The notes under the pieces were generated by a model that searched no databases, was not told where the DNA came from, and worked only from the letters and a program-made list of their open reading frames with translations. 64,000 nt of DNA from Xenopus tropicalis (lineage: Eukaryota; Chordata; Amphibia; Anura; Pipidae): assembly GCF_000004195.4 (NCBI RefSeq), contig NC_030681.2, forward strand, positions 2,282,723 through 2,346,722, read 5' to 3'. A program made the translations under genes and the position numbers. Of this stretch, positions 46,895-60,016 are shown one piece after another (the stretch's first letter is position 1; every line of letters starts with the position of its first letter).

Positions 46895-47290
46895 TACTGG
46901 TGTGTCTGAGGTTGATATGCTAGTTATCCATTTTCTGCAGCGATCTTACTGGCATGTCTAAGGTTAATGTGTTCATAATCTATTGCTACAATGATCTTAC
47001 TGGCATGTCTAAGGTTAATGTGTTCATAATCCATTGCTACAATGACCTTACTGGCATGTCTAGGGTTAATGTGTTCATAATCTATTGCTACAATGATCTT
47101 ACTGGCATGTCTATGGTTAATGTGTTCATAATCTATTGCTACAAGGATCTTACTGGCATGTCTAAGGTTAATGTGTTCATAATCCATTGCTACAATGATC
47201 TTACTGGCATGTCTAAGGTTAATGTGTTCATAATCCATTGCTACAATGATCCTACTGGCATGTCTAGGGTTAATGTACTCATTATTTATG
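46895..47290. repeat. 51-bp minisatellite, 7-8 copies
   Basis: The unit contains GATCTTACTGGCATGTCTAA, GGTTAATGTGTTCATAATC and TATTGCTACAAT. It is AT-rich, unlike most arrays here, and 17 codons long. Both end units are diverged, as expected of an array whose edges are no longer exchanged. Confidence 0.93.
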
Positions 47291-47876
47291 CAGTGATCTT
47301 ACAGATATATCTGGTTAATTATGGCTAAAGGGCGTGGCAATGGATCTAACAAAGGTTGCAGTAAGAACAGTGTATTTGGGGGCTTCAGGCCTCACTCCCA
47401 CCTGCGCCTCTGTATACACAGTAAGGGGTGGGGGGCAGTCACTGTAGCAAATGTGCTTATGGGATTAATGGGCCCCCGGTACCTCAGTCCGACACTTGCT
47501 GGATAAGGGCAGCCAATCACAACTCTGCCTTCAGACAGGCAAAAAGAAAGAATTGTTCCTTTTCAGGTCCATCAAGCAGCTGATTGGCTGCCATTCTGTG
47601 TGCAAAGTTCCCTTTTAGTACAACAGGGGTGATTGTGACCCCCCCAGCTTTGCAGGGACCCCACTCTGGTTGGATGTTGGACACAGTTTAGCAGAGGCCT
47701 GTACTGTATTATGTGGTACTGACAGAACTCATGGATCTGCTCTCTCTTCAGCTTTAGCTCAGTGCGCCCCCTATAGGTGCCCCCAGGGATAACTCTTTGG
47801 ATTAAACTGGGCCCCACGTCCAGAACAGGAGGGTGTGTGGCACTCGTGGCCGGCAAGGGCTGCCAATCTGTGGGGG
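47291..47876. other. Unique island
   Basis: About 585 bp. No exon or recognised repeat. It ends in a G-run that joins the 82-bp array. Confidence 0.3.
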
Positions 47877-50800
47877 GGGGCTGCTGTTTGTGCCTCTGGG
47901 TACTGGGAATGCCAGGGGGGCTGTAAGGTGCCATAAACAGTCACTATTTATTGGGCTGGGGGGGCTGTTTGTGCCTCTGTGTACTGGGAATGCCAGGGGG
48001 CCTGTAAGGTGCCACAGACAGTCACTTATTTATTGGGCTGGGGGGGCTGTTTGTGCCTCTGGGTACTGGGAATGCCAGGGGGCTGTAAGGTGCCACAGAC
48101 AGTCACTATTTATTGGGCTGGGGGGGGGGGGGGCTGTTTGTGCCTCTGGGTACTGGGAATGCCAGGGGGGCTGTAAGGTGCCACAGACAGTCACTATTTA
48201 TTGGGCTGGGGGGGCTGTTTGTGCCTCTGGGTACTGGGAATGCCAGGGGGGCTGTAAGGTGCCACAGACAGTCCACTATTTATTGGGCTGGGGGGGGCTG
48301 TTTGTGCCTCTGGGTACTGGGAATGACAGGGGGGCTGTAAGGTGCCACAGGACAGTCACTATTTATTGGGCTGGGGGGGGGACTGTTTGTGCCTCTGGGT
48401 ACTGGGAATGCCGGGGGGGGGGGGCTGTAAGGTGCCACAGACAGTCACTATTTATTGGGCTGGGGGGGGGACTGTTTGTGCCTCTGGGTACTGGGAATGC
48501 CAGGGGGGCTGTAAGGTGCCACAGACAGTCACTATTTATTGGGCTGGGGGGGGACTGTTTGTGCCTCTGGGTACTGGGAATGCCGGGGGGGAGGCTGTAA
48601 GGTGCCACAGACAGTCACTATTTATTGGGCTGGGGGGGGGACTGTTTGTGCCTCTGGGTACTGGGAATGCCGGGGGGGCTGTAAGGTGCCACAGACAGTC
48701 ACTATTTATTGGGCTGGGGGGGCTGTTTGTGCCTCTGGGTACTGGGAATGCCAGGGGGGGGGCTGTAAGGTGCCACAGACAGTCACTATTTATTGGGCTG
48801 GGGGGGCTGTTTGTGCCTCTGGGTACTGGGAATGCCAGGGGGGGGGGGCTGTAAGGTGCCACAGACAGTCACTATTTATTGGGCTGGGGGGGGGGGGCTG
48901 TTTGTGCCTCTGGGTACTGGGAATGCCAGGGGGGCTGTAAGGTGCCACAGACAGTCACTATTTATTGGGCTGGGGGGGGGACTGTTTGTGCCTCTGGGTA
49001 CTGGGAATGCCGGGGGGGCTGTAAGGTGCCACAGACAGTCACTATTTATTGGGCTGGGGGGGGGGACTGTTTGTGCCTCTGGGTACTGGGAATGCCGGGG
49101 GGGCTGTAAGGTGCCACAGACAGTCACTATTTATTGGGCTGGGGGGGGACTGTTTGTGCCTCTGGGTACTGGGAATGCCGGGGGGGGGGGCTGTAAGGTG
49201 CCACAGACAGTCACTATTTATTGGGCTGGGGGGGGGACTGTTTGTGCCTCTGGGTACTGGGAATGCCAGGGGGGCTGTAAGGTGCCACAGACAGTCACTA
49301 TTTATTGGGCTGGGGGGGGGACTGTTTGTGCCTCTGGGTACTGGGAATGCCGGGGGGGGGCTGTAAGGTGCCACAGACAGTCACTATTTATTGGGCTGGG
49401 GGGGGGGACTGTTTGTGCCTCTGGGTACTGGGAATGCCGGGGGGGGGGGCTGTAAGGTGCCACAGACAGTCACTATTTATTGGGCTGGGGGGGGGGGCTG
49501 TTTGTGCCTCTGGGTACTGGGAATGCCAGGGGGGCTGTAAGGTGCCACAGACAGTCACTATTTATTGGGCTGGGGGGGGGACTGTTTGTGCCTCTGGGTA
49601 CTGGGAATGCCAGGGGGGCTGTAAGGTGCCACAGACAGTCACTATTTATTGGGCTGGGGGGGGGACTGTTTGTGCCTCTGGGTACTGGGAATGCCAGGGG
49701 GGCTGTAAGGTGCCACAGACAGTCACTATTTATTGGGCTGGGGGGGGGCTGTTTGTGCCTCTGGGTACTGGGAATGCCAGGGGGGCTGTAAGGTGCCACA
49801 GACAGTCACTATTTATTGGGCTGGGGGGGCTGTTTGTGCCTCTGGGTACTGGGAATGCCAGGGGGGCTGTAAGGTGCCACAGACAGTCACTATTTATTGG
49901 GCTGGGGGGGCTGTTTGTGCCTCTGGGTACTGGGAATGCCAGGGGGCCTGTAAGGTGCCACAGACAGTCACTATTTATTGGGCTGGGGGGGCTGTTTGTG
50001 CCTCTGGGTACTGGGAATGCCAGGGGGGCTGTAAGGTGCCACAGACAGTCACTATTTATTGGGCTGGGGGGGCTGTTTGTGCCTCTGGGTACTGGGAATG
50101 CCGGGGGGGCTTTAAGGTGCCACAGACAGTCACTATTTATTGGGCTGGGGGGGGGGGACTGTTTGTGCCTCTGGGTACTGAGAATGCCAGGGGGGCTGTA
50201 AGGTGCCACAGACAGTCACTATTTATTGGGCTGGGGGGGGGGACTGTTTGTGCCCCTGGGTACTGGGAATGCCAGGGGGGGCTGTAAGGTGCCACAGACA
50301 GTCACTATTTATTGGGCTGGGGGGGCTGTTTGTGCCTCTGGGTACTGGGAATGCCGGGGGGGCTGTAAGGTGCCACAGACAGTCACTATTTATTGGGCTG
50401 GGGGGGCTGTTTGTGCCTCTGGGTACTGGGAATGCCAGGGGGCTGTAAGGTGCCACAGACAGTCACTATTTATTGGGCTGGGGGGGCTGTTTGTGCCTCT
50501 GGGTACTGGGAATGCCAGGGGGACTGTAAGGTGCCACAGACAGTCACTATTTATTGGGCTGGGGGGGGCTGTTTGTGCCTCTGGGTACTGGGAATGCCAG
50601 GGGGACTGTAAGGTGCCACAGACAGTCACTATTTATTGGGCTGGGGGGGGGCTGTTTGTGCCTCTGGGTACTGGGAATGCCAGGGGGGCTGTAAGGTGCC
50701 ACAGACAGTCACTATTTATTGGGCTGGGGGGCTGTTTGTGCCTCTGGGTACTGGGAATGCCGGGGGGGCTTTAAGGTGCCACAGACAGTCACTATTTATT

Positions 50801-53800
50801 GGGCTGGGGGGGGGGGACTGTTTGTGCCTCTGGGTACTGGGAATGCCAGGGGGGCTGTAAGGTGCCACAGACAGTCACTATTTATTGGGCTGGGGGGGCT
50901 GTTTTGTGCCTCTGGGTACTGGGAATGCCAGGGGGGCTGTAAGGTGCCACAGACAGTCACTATTTATTGGGCTGGGGGGGCTGTTTGTGCCTCTGGGTAC
51001 TGGGAATGCCAGGGGGGCTGTAAGGTGCCACAGACAGTCACTATTTATTGGGCTGGGGGGGCTGTTTGTGCCTCTGGGTACTGGGAATGCCAGGGGGGCT
51101 GTAAGGTGCCACAGACAGTCACTATTTATTGGGCTGGGGGGGCTGTTTGTGCCTCTGGGTACTGGGAATGCCGGGGGGGCTGTAAGGTGCCACAGACAGT
51201 CACTATTTATTGGGCTGGGGGGGGCTGTTTGTGCCTCTGGGTACTGGGAATGCCAGGGGGGCTGTAAGGTGCCACAGACAGTCACTATTTATTGGCTGGG
51301 GGGGGGCTGTTTGTGCCTCTGGGTACTGGGAATGCCAGGGGGGCTGTAAGGTGCCACAGACAGTCACTATTTATTGGGCTGGGGGGGCTGTTTGTGCCTC
51401 TGGGTACTGGGAATGCCAGGGGGGCTGTAAGGTGCCACAGACAGTCACTATTTATTGGGCTGGGGGGGCTGTTTGTGCCTCTGGTACTGGGAATGCCAGG
51501 GGGGCTGTAAGGTGCCACAGACAGTCACTATTTATTGGGCTGGGGGGGGCTGTTTGTGCCTCTGGGTACTGGGAATGCCAGGGGGGCTGTAAGGTGCCAC
51601 AGACAGTCACTATTTATTGGGCTGGGGGGGGGACTGTTTGTGCCTCTGGGTACTGGGAATGCCAGGGGGGCTGTAAGGTGCCACAGACAGTCACTATTTA
51701 TTGGGCTGGGGGGGGCTGTTTGTGCCTCTGGGTACTGGGAATGCCAGGGGGGCTGTAAGGTGCCACAGACAGTCACTATTTATTGGGGCTGGGGGGGCTG
51801 TTTGTGCCTCTGGGTACTGGGAATGCCAGGGGGGCTGTAAGGTGCCACAGACAGTCACTATTTATTGGGGCTGGGGGGGGCTGTTTGTGCCTCTGGGTAC
51901 TGGGAATGCCGGGGGGGCTGTAAGGTGCCACAGACAGTCACTATTTATTGGGCTGGGGGGGCTGTTTGTGCCTCTGGGTACTGGGAATGCCAGGGGGGCT
52001 GTAAGGTGCCACAGACAGTCACTATTTATTGGGCTGGGGGGGGGCTGTTTGTGCCTCTGGGTACTGGGAATGCCAGGGGGGCTGTAAGGTGCCACAGACA
52101 GTCACTATTTATTGGGCTGGGGGGGCTGTTTGTGCCTCTGGGTACTGGGAATGCCAGGGGGGCTGTAAGGTGCCACAGACAGTCACTATTTATTGGGCTG
52201 GGGGGGGCTGTTTGTGCCTCTGGGTACTGGGAATGCCAGGGGGGCTGTAAGGTGCCACAGACAGTCACTATTTATTGGGCTGGGGGGGCTGTTTGTGCCT
52301 CTGGGTACTGGGAATGCCAGGGGGGCTGTAAGGTGCCACAGACAGTCACTATTTATTGGGCTGGGGGGGCTGTTTGTGCCTCTGGGTACTGGGAATGCCA
52401 GGGGGGGGGCTGTTAAGGTGCCACAGACAGTCACTATTTATTGGGCTGGGGGGGGCTGTTTGTGCCTCTGGGTACTGGGAATGCCAGGGGGGGGGGCTGT
52501 AAGGTGCCACAGACAGTCACTATTTATTGGGCTGGGGGGGGGGGGCTGTTTGTGCCTCTGGGTACTGGGAATGCCAGGGGGGCTGTAAGGTGCCACAGAC
52601 AGTCACTATTTATTGGGCTGGGGGGGTGGACTGTTTGTGGCCTCTGGGTACTGGGAATGCCAGGGGGGGCTGTAAGGTGCCACAGACAGTCACTATTTAT
52701 TGGGCTGGGGGGGGGACTGTTTGTGCCTCTGGGTACTGGGAATGCCGGGGGGGGGGGCTGTAAGGTGCCACAGACAGTCACTATTTATTGGGCTGGGGGG
52801 GGGGACTGTTTGTGCCTCTGGGTACTGGGAATGCCGGGGGGGGGGGCTGTAAGGTGCCACAGACAGTCACTATTTATTGGGCTGGGGGGGGGGCTGTTTG
52901 TGCCTCTGGGTACTGGGAATGCCAGGGGGGCTGTAAGGTGCCACAGACAGTCACTATTTATTGGGCTGGGGGACTGTTTGTGCCTCTGGGTACTGGGAAT
53001 GCCAGGGGGGCTGTAAGGTGCCACAGACAGTCACTATTTATTGGGCTGGGGGGGGCTGTTTGTGCCTCTGGGTACTGGGAATGCCAGGGGGGCTGTAAGG
53101 TGCCACAGACAGTCACTATTTATTGGGCTGGGGGGGCTGTTTGTGCCTCTGGGTACTGGGAATGCCAGGGGGGCTGTAAGGTGCCACAGACAGTCACTAT
53201 TTATTGGGCTGGGGGGGGCTGTTTGTGCCTCTGGGTACTGGGAATGCCAGGGGGCCTGTAAGGTGCCACAGACAGTCACTATTTATTGGGCTGGGGGGGC
53301 TGTTTGTGCCTCTGGGTACTGGGAATGCCAGGGGGGCTGTAAGGTGCCACAGACAGTCACTATTTATTGGGCTGGGGGGGCTGTTTGTGCCTCTGGGTAC
53401 TGGGAATGCCGGGGGGGCTTTAAGGTGCCACAGACAGTCACTATTTATTGGGCTGGGGGGGGGGGCTGTTTGTGCCTCTGGGTACTGGGAATGCCAGGGG
53501 GGCTGTAAGGTGCCACAGACAGTCACTATTTATTGGGCTGGGGGGGCTGTTTGTGCCTCTGGGTACTGGGAATGCCAGGGGGGCTGTAAGGTGCCACAGA
53601 CAGTCACTATTTATTGGGCTGGGGGGGCTGTTTGTGCCTCTGGGTACTGGGAATGCCGGGGGGGCTGTAAGGTGCCACAGACAGTCACTATTTATTGGGC
53701 TGGGGGGGCTGTTTGTGCCTCTGGGTACTGGGAATGCCAGGGGGCTGTAAGGTGCCACAGACAGTCACTATTTATTGGGCTGGGGGGGCTGTTTGTGCCT

Positions 53801-55797
53801 CTGGGTACTGGGAATGCCAGGGGGGCTGTAAGGTGCCACAGACAGTCACTATTTATTGGGCTGGGGGGGGCTGTTTGTGCCTCTGGGTACTGGGAATGCC
53901 AGGGGGGCTGTAAGGTGCCACAGACAGTCACTATTTATTGGGCTGGGGGGGGGGCTGTTTGTGCCTCTGGGTACTGGGAATGCCAGGGGGCTGTAAGGTG
54001 CCACAGACAGTCACTATTTATTGGGCTGGGGGGGCTGTTTGTGCCTCTGGGTACTGGGAATGCCGGGGGGGCTTTAAGGTGCCACAGACAGTCACTATTT
54101 ATTGGGCTGGGGGGGGGGGACTGTTTGTGCCTCTGGGTACTGGGAATGCCAGGGGGGCTGTAAGGTGCCACAGACAGTCACTATTTATTGGGCTGGGGGG
54201 GCTGTTTGTGCCTCTGGGTACTGGGAATGCCAGGGGGGCTGTAAGGTGCCACAGACAGTCACTATTTATTGGGCTGGGGGGGCTGTTTGTGCCTCTGGGT
54301 ACTGGGAATGCCAGGGGGGCTGTAAGGTGCCACAGACAGTCACTATTTATTGGGCTGGGGGGGCTGTTTGTGCCTCTGGGTACTGGGAATGCCGGGGGGC
54401 TGTAAGGTGCCACAGACAGTCACTATTTATTGGGCTGGGGGGGCTGTTTGTGCCTCTGGGTACTGGGAATGCCAGGGGGGCTGTAAGGTGCCACAGACAG
54501 TCACTATTTATTGGGCTGGGGGGGGCTGTTTGTGCCTCTGGGTACTGGGAATGCCAGGGGGCTGTAAGGTGCCACAGACAGTCACTATTTATTGGGCTGG
54601 GGGGGGGGGGCTGTTTGTGCCTCTGGGTACTGGGAATGCCAGGGGGGCTGTAAGGTGCCACAGACAGTCACTATTTATTGGGCTGGGGGGGCTGTTTGTG
54701 CCTCTGGGTACTGGGAATGCCAGGGGGGCTGTAAGGTGCCACAGACAGTCACTATTTATTGGGCTGGGGGGGCTGTTTGTGCCTCTGGGTACTGGGAATG
54801 CCGGGGGGGCTGTAAGGTGCCACAGACAGTCACTATTTATTGGGCTGGGGGGGCTGTTTGTGCCTCTGGGTACTGGGAATGCCAGGGGGGCTGTAAGGTG
54901 CCACAGACAGTCACTATTTATTGGGCTGGGGGGGGGCTGTTTGTGCCTCTGGGTACTGGGAATGCCAGGGGGGCTGTAAGGTGCCACAGACAGTCACTAT
55001 TTATTGGGCTGGGGGGGTGGTGTTTGTGCCTCTGGGTACTGGGAATGCCAGGGGGGCTGTAAGGTGCCACAGACAGTCACTATTTATTGGGCTGGGGGGG
55101 TGCTGTTTGTGCCTCTGGGTACTGGGAATGCCAGGGGGGCTGTAAGGTGCCACAGACAGTCACTATTTATTGGGCTGGGGGGGGGGGCTGTTTGTGCCTC
55201 TGGGTACTGGAATGCCAGGGTGGCTGTAAGGTGCCACAGACAGTCACTATTTATTGGGCTGGGGGGGGCTGTTTGTGCCTCTGGGTACTGGGAATGCCGG
55301 GGGGGCTGTAAGGTGCCACAGACAGTCACTATTTATTGGGCTGGGGGGGCTGTTTGTGCCTCTGGGTACTGGGAATGCCAGGGGGGCTGTAAGGTGCCAC
55401 AGACAGTCACTATTTATTGGGCTGGGGGGGCTGTTTGTGCCTCTGGGTACTGGGAATGCCAGGGGGGCTGTAAGGTGCCACAGACAGTCACTATTTATTG
55501 GGCTGGGGGGGGGCTGTTTGTGCCTCTGGGTACTGGGAATGCCAGGGGGGCTGTAAGGTGCCACAGACAGTCACTATTTATTGGGCTGGGGGGGCTGTTT
55601 GTGCCTCTGGGTACTGGGAATGCCAGGGGGGCTGTAAGGTGCCACAGACAGTCACTATTTATTGGGCTGGGGGGGGGGCTGTTTGTGCCTCTGGGTACTG
55701 GGAATGCCAGGGGGGCTGTAAGGTGCCACAGACAGTCACTATTTATTGGGCTGGGGGGGCTGTTTGTGCCTCTGGGTACTGGGAATGCCAGGGGGGC
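47877..55797. repeat. 82-bp minisatellite, about 96 copies (7.9 kb)
   Basis: The largest array. The unit reads CTGTTTGTGCCTCTGGGTAC, TGGGAATGCCAGGGGGGCTG, TAAGGTGCCACAGACAGTCA and CTATTTATTGGGCTGGGGGG. Copies are nearly identical except for two G-runs (about 5-10 and 6-14), so most variation is homopolymer length. Shifts in G-run length move the reading frame from unit to unit, which produces many overlapping false open frames on both strands. Confidence 0.96.
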
Positions 55798-56102
55798 TAT
55801 TTGTATCCCAGTCTGGGCCTGATTCAGGGTATTTGGCTGCTCTGTGAGAAGGAAACAAATCCCTATAATTACGGGCCGGGGGGGGGGGGGGGGGGGGGCG
55901 GGGGGGTGATTGGATCCTGTTGGGTTTGTTTAGGAGTCTGTTTTTAGCTGGGGAGTTTCCTTTGCTCTCCTGTACAGAGAGGATGTGGGATTCTTTGGAC
56001 TGAGCAGATTTCCCACAAAAACAAAAATATTTCCATTCCCAAGTTCCTATTGCGTCGCCCAATGATACATGGGAACAGCTCCCTGGCACATTAAATCCAT
56101 CC
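55798..56102. other. Unique island with a 21-nt G-run
   Basis: G21 at 55878-55898, one C, then G7. The rest is unremarkable; no gene seen. Confidence 0.4.
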
Positions 56103-56997
56103 CCTTTAACTGCTGGGCGTCCCCTGGTGTATGTGCTGGCCCCACCCCCTTACCTGAGTCTCTGTGTATCTGCTGGCCCCACCCCCTTACCTGAGTCCCT
56201 GTGTACCTGCTGGCCCCACCCCCTTACCTGAGTCTCTGTGTATCTGCTGGTCCCACCCCCTTACCTGAGTCTCTGGGTACCTGCTGGTCCCACCCCCTTA
56301 CCTGAGTCTGGGTACCTGCTGGCCCCACCCCCTTACCTGAGTCCCTGTGTACCTGCTGGTCCCACCCCCTTACCTTAGTCTCTGGGTACCTGCTGGCCCT
56401 ACCCCTTACCTGAGTCCCTGTGTACCTGCTGGTCCCACCCCCTTACCTGAGTCTCTGGGTACCTGCTGGCCCTACCCTACCTGAGTCTCTGGGTACCTGC
56501 TGGCCCACCTCCTTACCTGAGTCCCTGTGTACCTTCTGGCCCCACCCCCTTACCTGAGTCTCTGGGTACCTGCTGGCCCTACCCCTTACCTGAGTCTCTG
56601 GGTACCTGCTGGCCCCACCTCCTTACCTGAGTCCCTGTGTACCTTCTGGCCCCACCCCCTTACCTGAGTCTCTGGGTACCTGCTGGCCCCACCCCCTTAC
56701 CTGAGTCTCTGGGTACCTGCTGGCCCCACCCCTTACCTGAGTCCCTGGGTACTGCTGGCCCCACCCCTTACCTGAGTCTCTGGGTACCTGCTGGCCCACC
56801 CCCTTACCTGAGTCTCTGGGTACCTGCTGGCCCCACCCTTACCTGAGTCCCTGGGTACCTGCTGGCCCCACCCCCTTACCTGAGTCTCTGGGTACCTGCT
56901 GGCCCCACCCCTTACCTGAGTCCCTGGGTACCTGCTGGCCCCACCCCCTTACCTGAGTCTCTGGGTACCTGCTGGCCCCACCCCCTTACCTGTGCCT
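56103..56997. repeat. 37-bp minisatellite, about 24 copies, with a splice-donor-like core
   Basis: The unit contains GGCCCCACCCCCTTACCTGA and GTCTCTGGGTACCTGCT. On the minus strand every unit reads CAGCAGGTACCCAGAGACTC then AGGTAAGGGG, so a CAG/GTAAGG donor consensus recurs. Variants are TCTCTG/TCCCTG, GGGTAC/TGTGTAC and C-run length. Confidence 0.94.
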
Positions 56998-57206
56998 CAG
57001 TGTTCAGGCTCCCCATCATGATGGATGTTAATGACGCACAAGTGGAATAGGGACCTCGCCGGCTTTTGAGCACAATATAAGTTTGGTGCCTGTCGGGGGC
57101 ATCACTAGGGTTTGAAAAAAAAATCTTGGGGAAAAAATAGACTCAAACCATTTCAAGACCCCAATCATTTTGGTGCAATGGCCGCGCTGTCTGTACAGAG
57201 AGTGAC
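56998..57206. mobile_element. Dispersed repeat, copy 1, adjoining a tandem array
   Basis: CATTTCAAGACCCCAATCAT, TTTGGTGCAATGGCCGCGCTG and TCTGT near 57150-57196 recur, slightly diverged, at 60357-60440. Both copies end where a minisatellite begins. The TTTGAAAAAAAAATCTTGGG stretch also has a counterpart (TTTGAAACAAAACTTGGG near 60318). The family is unknown to me. Confidence 0.5.
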
Positions 57207-58070
57207 ACTGGGACCCTCAACACCAAATGGCACAGTGACCCTCAACACCAAATGGCACAGTGACCCTCAACACCAAATGGCACAGTGACCCTCAACACCA
57301 AATGGCACAGTGACCCTTAACACCAAATGGCACAGTGACCCTTAACACCAAATGGCACAGTGACCCTTAACACCAAATGGCACAGTGACCCATAACACCA
57401 AATGGCACAGTGACCCTTAACACCAAATGGCACAGTGACCCTTAACACCAAATGGCACAGTGACCCTTAACACCAAATGGCACAGTGACCCTTAACACCA
57501 AATGGCACAGTGACCCTTAACACCAAATGGCACAGTGACCCTTAACACCAAATGGCACAGTGACCCTTAACACCAAATGGTACAGTGACCCTTAACACCA
57601 AATGGCACAGTGACCCTTAACACCAATGGCACAGTGACCCATAACACCAAATGGCACAGTGACCCTTAACACCAAATGGCACAGTGACCCCTTAACACCA
57701 AATGGCACAGTGACCCTTAACACCAAATGGCAACAGTGACCCTTAACACCAAATGGCACAGTGACCCTTAACACCAAATGGTACAGTGACCCTTAACACC
57801 AAATGGCACAGTGACCCTTAACACCAAATGGCACAGTGACCCTTAACACCAAATGGCACAGTGACCCTTAACACCAAATGGCACAGTGACCCTTAACACC
57901 AAATGGCACAGTGACCCATAACACCAAATGGCACAGTGACCCTTAACACCAAATGGCACAGTGACCCTTAACACCAAATGGCACAGTGACCCTTAACACC
58001 AAATGGCACAGTGACCCTTAACACCAAATGGCACAGTGACCCTTAACACCAAATGGCACAGTGACCCTCA
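57207..58070. repeat. 25-bp minisatellite, about 34 copies
   Basis: The unit is CACCAAATGGCACAGTGACC plus CTTAA (CTCAA at the left edge). Copies are almost identical and indels are rare. Confidence 0.96.
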
Positions 58071-58581
58071 GTTGCATTAAACAAGGGAAAGTTGTGCTCA
58101 CTATTACATTTTTAACCGTAAGGCCGGGGTGCAATGAGGTTGTGACCATAAAATTTAATAGCCCCTCTGCCCTCCCCCATTATCAATATATATAGGGCAT
58201 TAAGGCAACTTTAATAATGCAGTCAGGGCCCCCTTATTGATAACAATGATGCAGAAACTATTGTTACATCAACTATTCAGCCCCAATAGTATAGAAAATA
58301 TACCCCTCAGACTGCCCCCCCCCCCAGCCACTGCTTTAGGTGCCCCAAATGGGGGAATTGTGCCTTATGGTCCCATTGTGTGAGCCAATCACTGCTGAGT
58401 CTGTGCCAGGCGTCTCTGAGCTACGGATATAGACCTGGGGGTTGGGGATAAGGGGAAACTCTCTAAATAAACAGAAAAGCTCAGCATTAGGCAGTCAGAA
58501 TAGCGAGAGACTTCCCTTTCTACATTTACCCCAAGGGTTTTCCCTTCCAGAAATATCCAAAATACAGAACAGGTCCCTCTA
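58071..58581. other. Unique/dispersed-repeat island
   Basis: GTTGCATTAAACAAGGGAAA and GGTGCAATGAGGTTGTGACC (58073-58150) look like a frog dispersed repeat from memory. No gene. The minus-strand frame that enters here from the 12-bp array is an artefact. Confidence 0.3.
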
Positions 58582-60016
58582 GGGCCGACTCTATGGCCGA
58601 CGCTATGGCCGACTCTATGGCCGACTCTATGGCCGACTCTATGGGCGACGCTATGGCCGACTCTATGGCCGACGCTATGGCCGACTCTATGGGCGACGCT
58701 ATGGCCGACTCTATGGGCGACGCCATGGCCGACTCTATGGCCGACGCCATGGCCGACTCTATGGGCGACGCTATGGCCGACTCTATGGCCGACGCTATGG
58801 CCGACTCTATGGCCGACTCTAGGGCCGACTCTATGGGCGACGCTATGGCCGACTCTAGGGCCGACTCTATGGCCGACTCTAGGGCCGACTCTATGGCCGA
58901 CTCTATGGCCGACTCTATGGGCGACTCTATGGCCGACGCTATGGCCGACTCTATGGCCGACTCTATGGCCGACTCTATGGGCGACGCTATGGCCGACGCA
59001 ATGGCCGACGCTATGGCCGACTCTATGGCCGACTCTATGGGCGACGCTATGGCCGACTCTATGGCCGACTCTATGGCCGACGCTATGGCCGACTCTATGG
59101 CCGACGCTATGGCCAACTGCATTGGGCTCTGTGCACCATCTATGGCCGACGCTATGGCCAACTGCATTGGGCTCTGTGCACCATCTATGGCCGACTCTAT
59201 GGCCGACGCTATGGCCGACGCTATGGCCGACGCTATGGCCGACTCTATGGCCGACGCTATGGCCAACTCTATGGCCGACGCTATGGCCGACTGCATTGGG
59301 CTCTGTGCACCATCTATGGCCGACTCTATGGCCGACGCCATGGCCGACGCTATGGCCGACTCTATGGCCGACGCTATGCCCGACGCTATGCCCGACGCTA
59401 TGGCCGACTCTATGGCCGACTCTATGGCCGACGCTATGCCCGACTCTATGGCCGACTCTATGGCCGACACTATGGCCGACTCTATGGCCGACTCTATGGC
59501 CGACTCTATGCCCGACTCTATGGCCGACTCTATGGCCGGCGCTATACCCGACGCTATGGCCGACGCTATGGCCGACTCTATGGTCGACACTATGGCCGAC
59601 TCTATGGCCGACGCTATGGCCGACTCTATGGCCGACGCTATGGCCGACTCTATGGTCGACACTATGGCCGACTCTATGGCCGACTCTATGCCCGATGCTA
59701 TGGCCGACTCTATGGTCGACACTATGGCCGACTCTATGGCCGACGCTATGGCCGACTCTATGGCCGACGCTATGGCCGACTCTATGGCCGACGCTATGGC
59801 CGACGCTATGGCCGACTCTATGGCCGACGCTATGGCCGACGCTATGGCCGACTCTATGGCCGACTCTATGGCCGACGCTATGGCCGACTCTATGGCCGAC
59901 GCTATGGCCGACGCTATGGCCGACTCTATGGCCGACGCTATGGCCGACTCTATGGCCGACGCTATGGCCGACTCTATGGCCGACTCTATGGCCGACGCTA
60001 TGGCCGACTCTATGGC
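58582..60016. repeat. 12-bp CpG minisatellite (TATGGCCGACKC), about 119 copies
   Basis: Units TCTATGGCCGAC and GCTATGGCCGAC mix with GGGCGAC, GCCCGAC and GTCGAC forms. The block AACTGCATTGGGCTCTGTGC plus ACCATC is inserted three times (about 59115, 59160 and 59290) and is a multiple of the unit. Because the unit is 12 bp and nearly indel-free, frames up to 544 codons stay open on both strands; they encode VGHS/MADA/WPTL repeats only. Confidence 0.96.

Noticed and set aside
47833..55822. Many overlapping frames with GLFVPLGTGNARGAVRCHRQ repeats
   Set aside because: All come from the 82-bp array; frames jump between units with G-run length, and equivalents exist on the other strand.
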